Notes under the pieces: model-generated
Databases searched by the model: none
Seen by the model: the letters and a program-made list of their open reading frames with translations, nothing else
What the model was told of the DNA's origin: nothing
Part shown: piece after piece, positions 4,556-5,634 of the stretch
Layout: every line of letters starts with the position of its first letter
Position numbering within the stretch: position 1 is the stretch's first letter
From: Fimbriimonadales bacterium
GTDB taxonomy: Bacteria > Armatimonadota > Fimbriimonadia > Fimbriimonadales > GBS-DC
DNA length: 5,634 bases
NCBI GenBank assembly: GCA_026416655.1
Contig: JAOAES010000013.1
Coordinates: 1 to 5,634 of the forward strand
Reading direction: 5' to 3'
Translations under genes and position numbers: made by a program

Positions 4556-5514
4556 TCGACCGCCACAATAAATAACTCGCGTTGCTCGTTCGTAATCACG
4601 AGCCGTTTATTGTCCACCCACTCGATAGCTTCGCACTGCTTGCCGTTCTGGATGGGGATGCGCCGCGCTTTACCCTGCGTGAGGAACTTGTCGCCCCGCG
4701 TCGGGCGTTCGAACAGCCAGATGGCTTGCTGAGGCGCCTGACAGAGTACCGCCAGGGTGCGCTCATCGGGCGACATCGCCGCCGCCGTGACCCAGCCGCC
4801 CAGGTCGCTGTGCGAGTCGACCAGCGTCAGCATGTTCACGCGATCCGTGTGCTGAGTATCCAGCCGATAGAGCTTGGTTCCGTTTTCAGGCGTGCTGAGC
4901 TCGTTCGGGGCGCGATGCTTCGTCAAAAAGTAGAGCTTGCCCCGAAACACGAACACCGCCTCGCAGTCGTAATGCCACACATCACCCGGAAACGCCTTCT
5001 GATCAGGATAGGCGACCGGGATGCGCTTGAGCGCGTGCGCCTGTAGCGTGGCTTCGGGGTTCGGCTCCTTGACGACATACACCGCCAAATCGCGCCGCGC
5101 GTTGCCATTGTTGCCCACATCGGCGATATAGAGCGTGTCGCCGTCGATGGCGATGTCTTCCCAGTCGATGTTCGCCGCGCCTTCGATTTGAACGCCTTCA
5201 TAGACGACGGAGGGGTCTTCCGCGCGGTCGGAGGAGTCGCGTCGGGAGACAAACGGGGGAATCACGACGCTTCCGTCCAGCCGGATGGGGAAGATTCGCG
5301 GGCGGTCGCTACTGTCGTTGTGAACCCAGTAGACGCCTGCGTAGGTACGGCTCCGGGCGATGCCGCTCATCTCGTCGATAGGCTTGTGGCTCACTTTCGC
5401 CTGCGGGGTGAGCGGCATAACGCTTTGCGCGGAAACTCTGGGGGCGGGAACATAGAGTGCAGCAATCGTCACCCCTACGGTCATACCCAGTAGCCAGCCG
5501 TAAATTCGTCGCAT
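4552..5514 (-). CDS. Secreted beta-propeller-like protein of unknown function
   Basis: The 320-residue product begins with a clear signal peptide: MRRIYGW, a hydrophobic core (LLGMTVGVTIAALYV) and a probable cut after VSA (residue 29), so it is exported. The mature part has blade-like beta repeats: MSGIARSRTYAGVYWVHNDSS (49-69), NIDWEDIAIDGDTLYIADVG (115-134), DCEAVFVFRGKLYFLTKHR (183-201), GWVTAAAMSPDERTLAVLC (240-258) and QCEAIEWVDNKRLVITNE (293-310). The SGIA...HNDS...DWEDIA...ADVGNN pattern recurs in uncharacterised secreted bacterial proteins; I know of no assigned activity. Recurrent acidic residues (E119, E185, E295) and D132 suggest a metal or ligand site, which is inference. The start is the ATG before the signal peptide; only a weak AGG lies upstream, and TACACT at 5529-5524 could be a -10 giving a very short leader. 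The stop TAG shares bases with the TPR gene stop. A phytase-like or lipoprotein role is possible but unproven; no lipobox Cys is seen. Confidence 0.78.
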   Translation of the reverse strand: MRRIYGWLLGMTVGVTIAALYVPAPRVSAQSVMPLTPQAKVSHKPIDEMSGIARSRTYAGVYWVHNDSSDRPRIFPIRLDGSVVIPPFVSRRDSSDRAEDPSVVYEGVQIEGAANIDWEDIAIDGDTLYIADVGNNGNARRDLAVYVVKEPNPEATLQAHALKRIPVAYPDQKAFPGDVWHYDCEAVFVFRGKLYFLTKHRAPNELSTPENGTKLYRLDTQHTDRVNMLTLVDSHSDLGGWVTAAAMSPDERTLAVLCQAPQQAIWLFERPTRGDKFLTQGKARRIPIQNGKQCEAIEWVDNKRLVITNEQRELFIVAVD

Positions 5515-5634
5515 ACAGCTACAAGTGTACCTGTAGCGTGGTTAAGAGGCGATTAAACATTTCAAGGCAGTTGCGGTGAGGAGAACGCGCCCCCGGCGAC
5601 GCCGATTTCAGTCGCCACAACTCCAGCGCATGCT
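5515..5634. other. Upstream region of the secreted protein gene; no gene assigned
   Basis: On the minus strand an open frame enters at the right edge (HALELWRLKSASPGARS at its start) and stops with TAG at 5521-5519, just 4 bases before the next ATG. It could be the tail of an upstream gene, but its composition looks like translated repeat DNA and I recognise no family. A small inverted repeat, GGCGAC at 5595-5600 with GTCGCC at 5611-5616, lies near the edge. Confidence 0.35.

Noticed and set aside
5041..5541. Shared CTGTAGCGTGG at 5041-5051 and 5531-5541
   Set aside because: It is an 11-base match, one copy lying inside the secreted-protein gene, with no extended similarity around it; too short to call a repeat.

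Overview
The window is an ordinary bacterial chromosomal segment, GC-rich in its coding regions, with five recognisable protein genes and an unusual density of palindromic or repeated DNA. The lineage cannot be fixed from the sequence. A GlnD-type PII-modifying enzyme, a DUF4058 protein, a long run of TPRs, a secreted propeller-like protein and hairpin repeats between (and inside) genes would fit a free-living, possibly thermophilic bacterium of an under-sampled phylum such as Armatimonadota. That placement is a guess, not a result.

Layout. 1-1737 (+) is the C-terminal two thirds of glnD (PII uridylyltransferase/uridylyl-removing enzyme): HD domain plus two ACT domains, with the nucleotidyltransferase domain beyond the left edge. 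Its inter-domain linker carries about 60 extra residues encoded by a 21-bp-periodic, partly palindromic repeat block (about 156-333). 1759-2556 (+) is a DUF4058 protein 21 bp downstream with a good Shine-Dalgarno. 2557-2854 is a convergent intergenic region occupied mostly by a nested inverted-repeat element (2576-2726, MITE-like) with a perfect 24-bp inverted repeat inside it. 2855-3535 (-) is an Amidase_2/T7-lysozyme-type N-acetylmuramoyl-L-alanine amidase without a signal peptide. 3536-3667 is a divergent intergenic region with two copies of a small hairpin repeat and a strong extended -10 promoter. 3668-4555 (+) is a protein of seven gapless TPRs, apparently read from a leaderless transcript. 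4552-5514 (-) is a secreted beta-propeller-like protein whose stop codon overlaps the stop of the TPR gene. 5515-5634 holds no gene I can name, only a short open frame and a small inverted repeat.

Functional links are weak. glnD belongs to nitrogen signalling; the amidase and the secreted protein act, or could act, on the envelope or outside the cell; DUF4058 and the TPR protein have no assignable role. Gene orientations (two +, one -, one +, one -) argue against one operon; only glnD and the DUF4058 gene could be co-transcribed. I found no convincing undescribed multi-gene system. The most interesting material is the repeat DNA: a repeat block tolerated in frame inside a regulatory enzyme, a MITE-like element carrying a second palindrome, and twin hairpins in the leader of the amidase gene.
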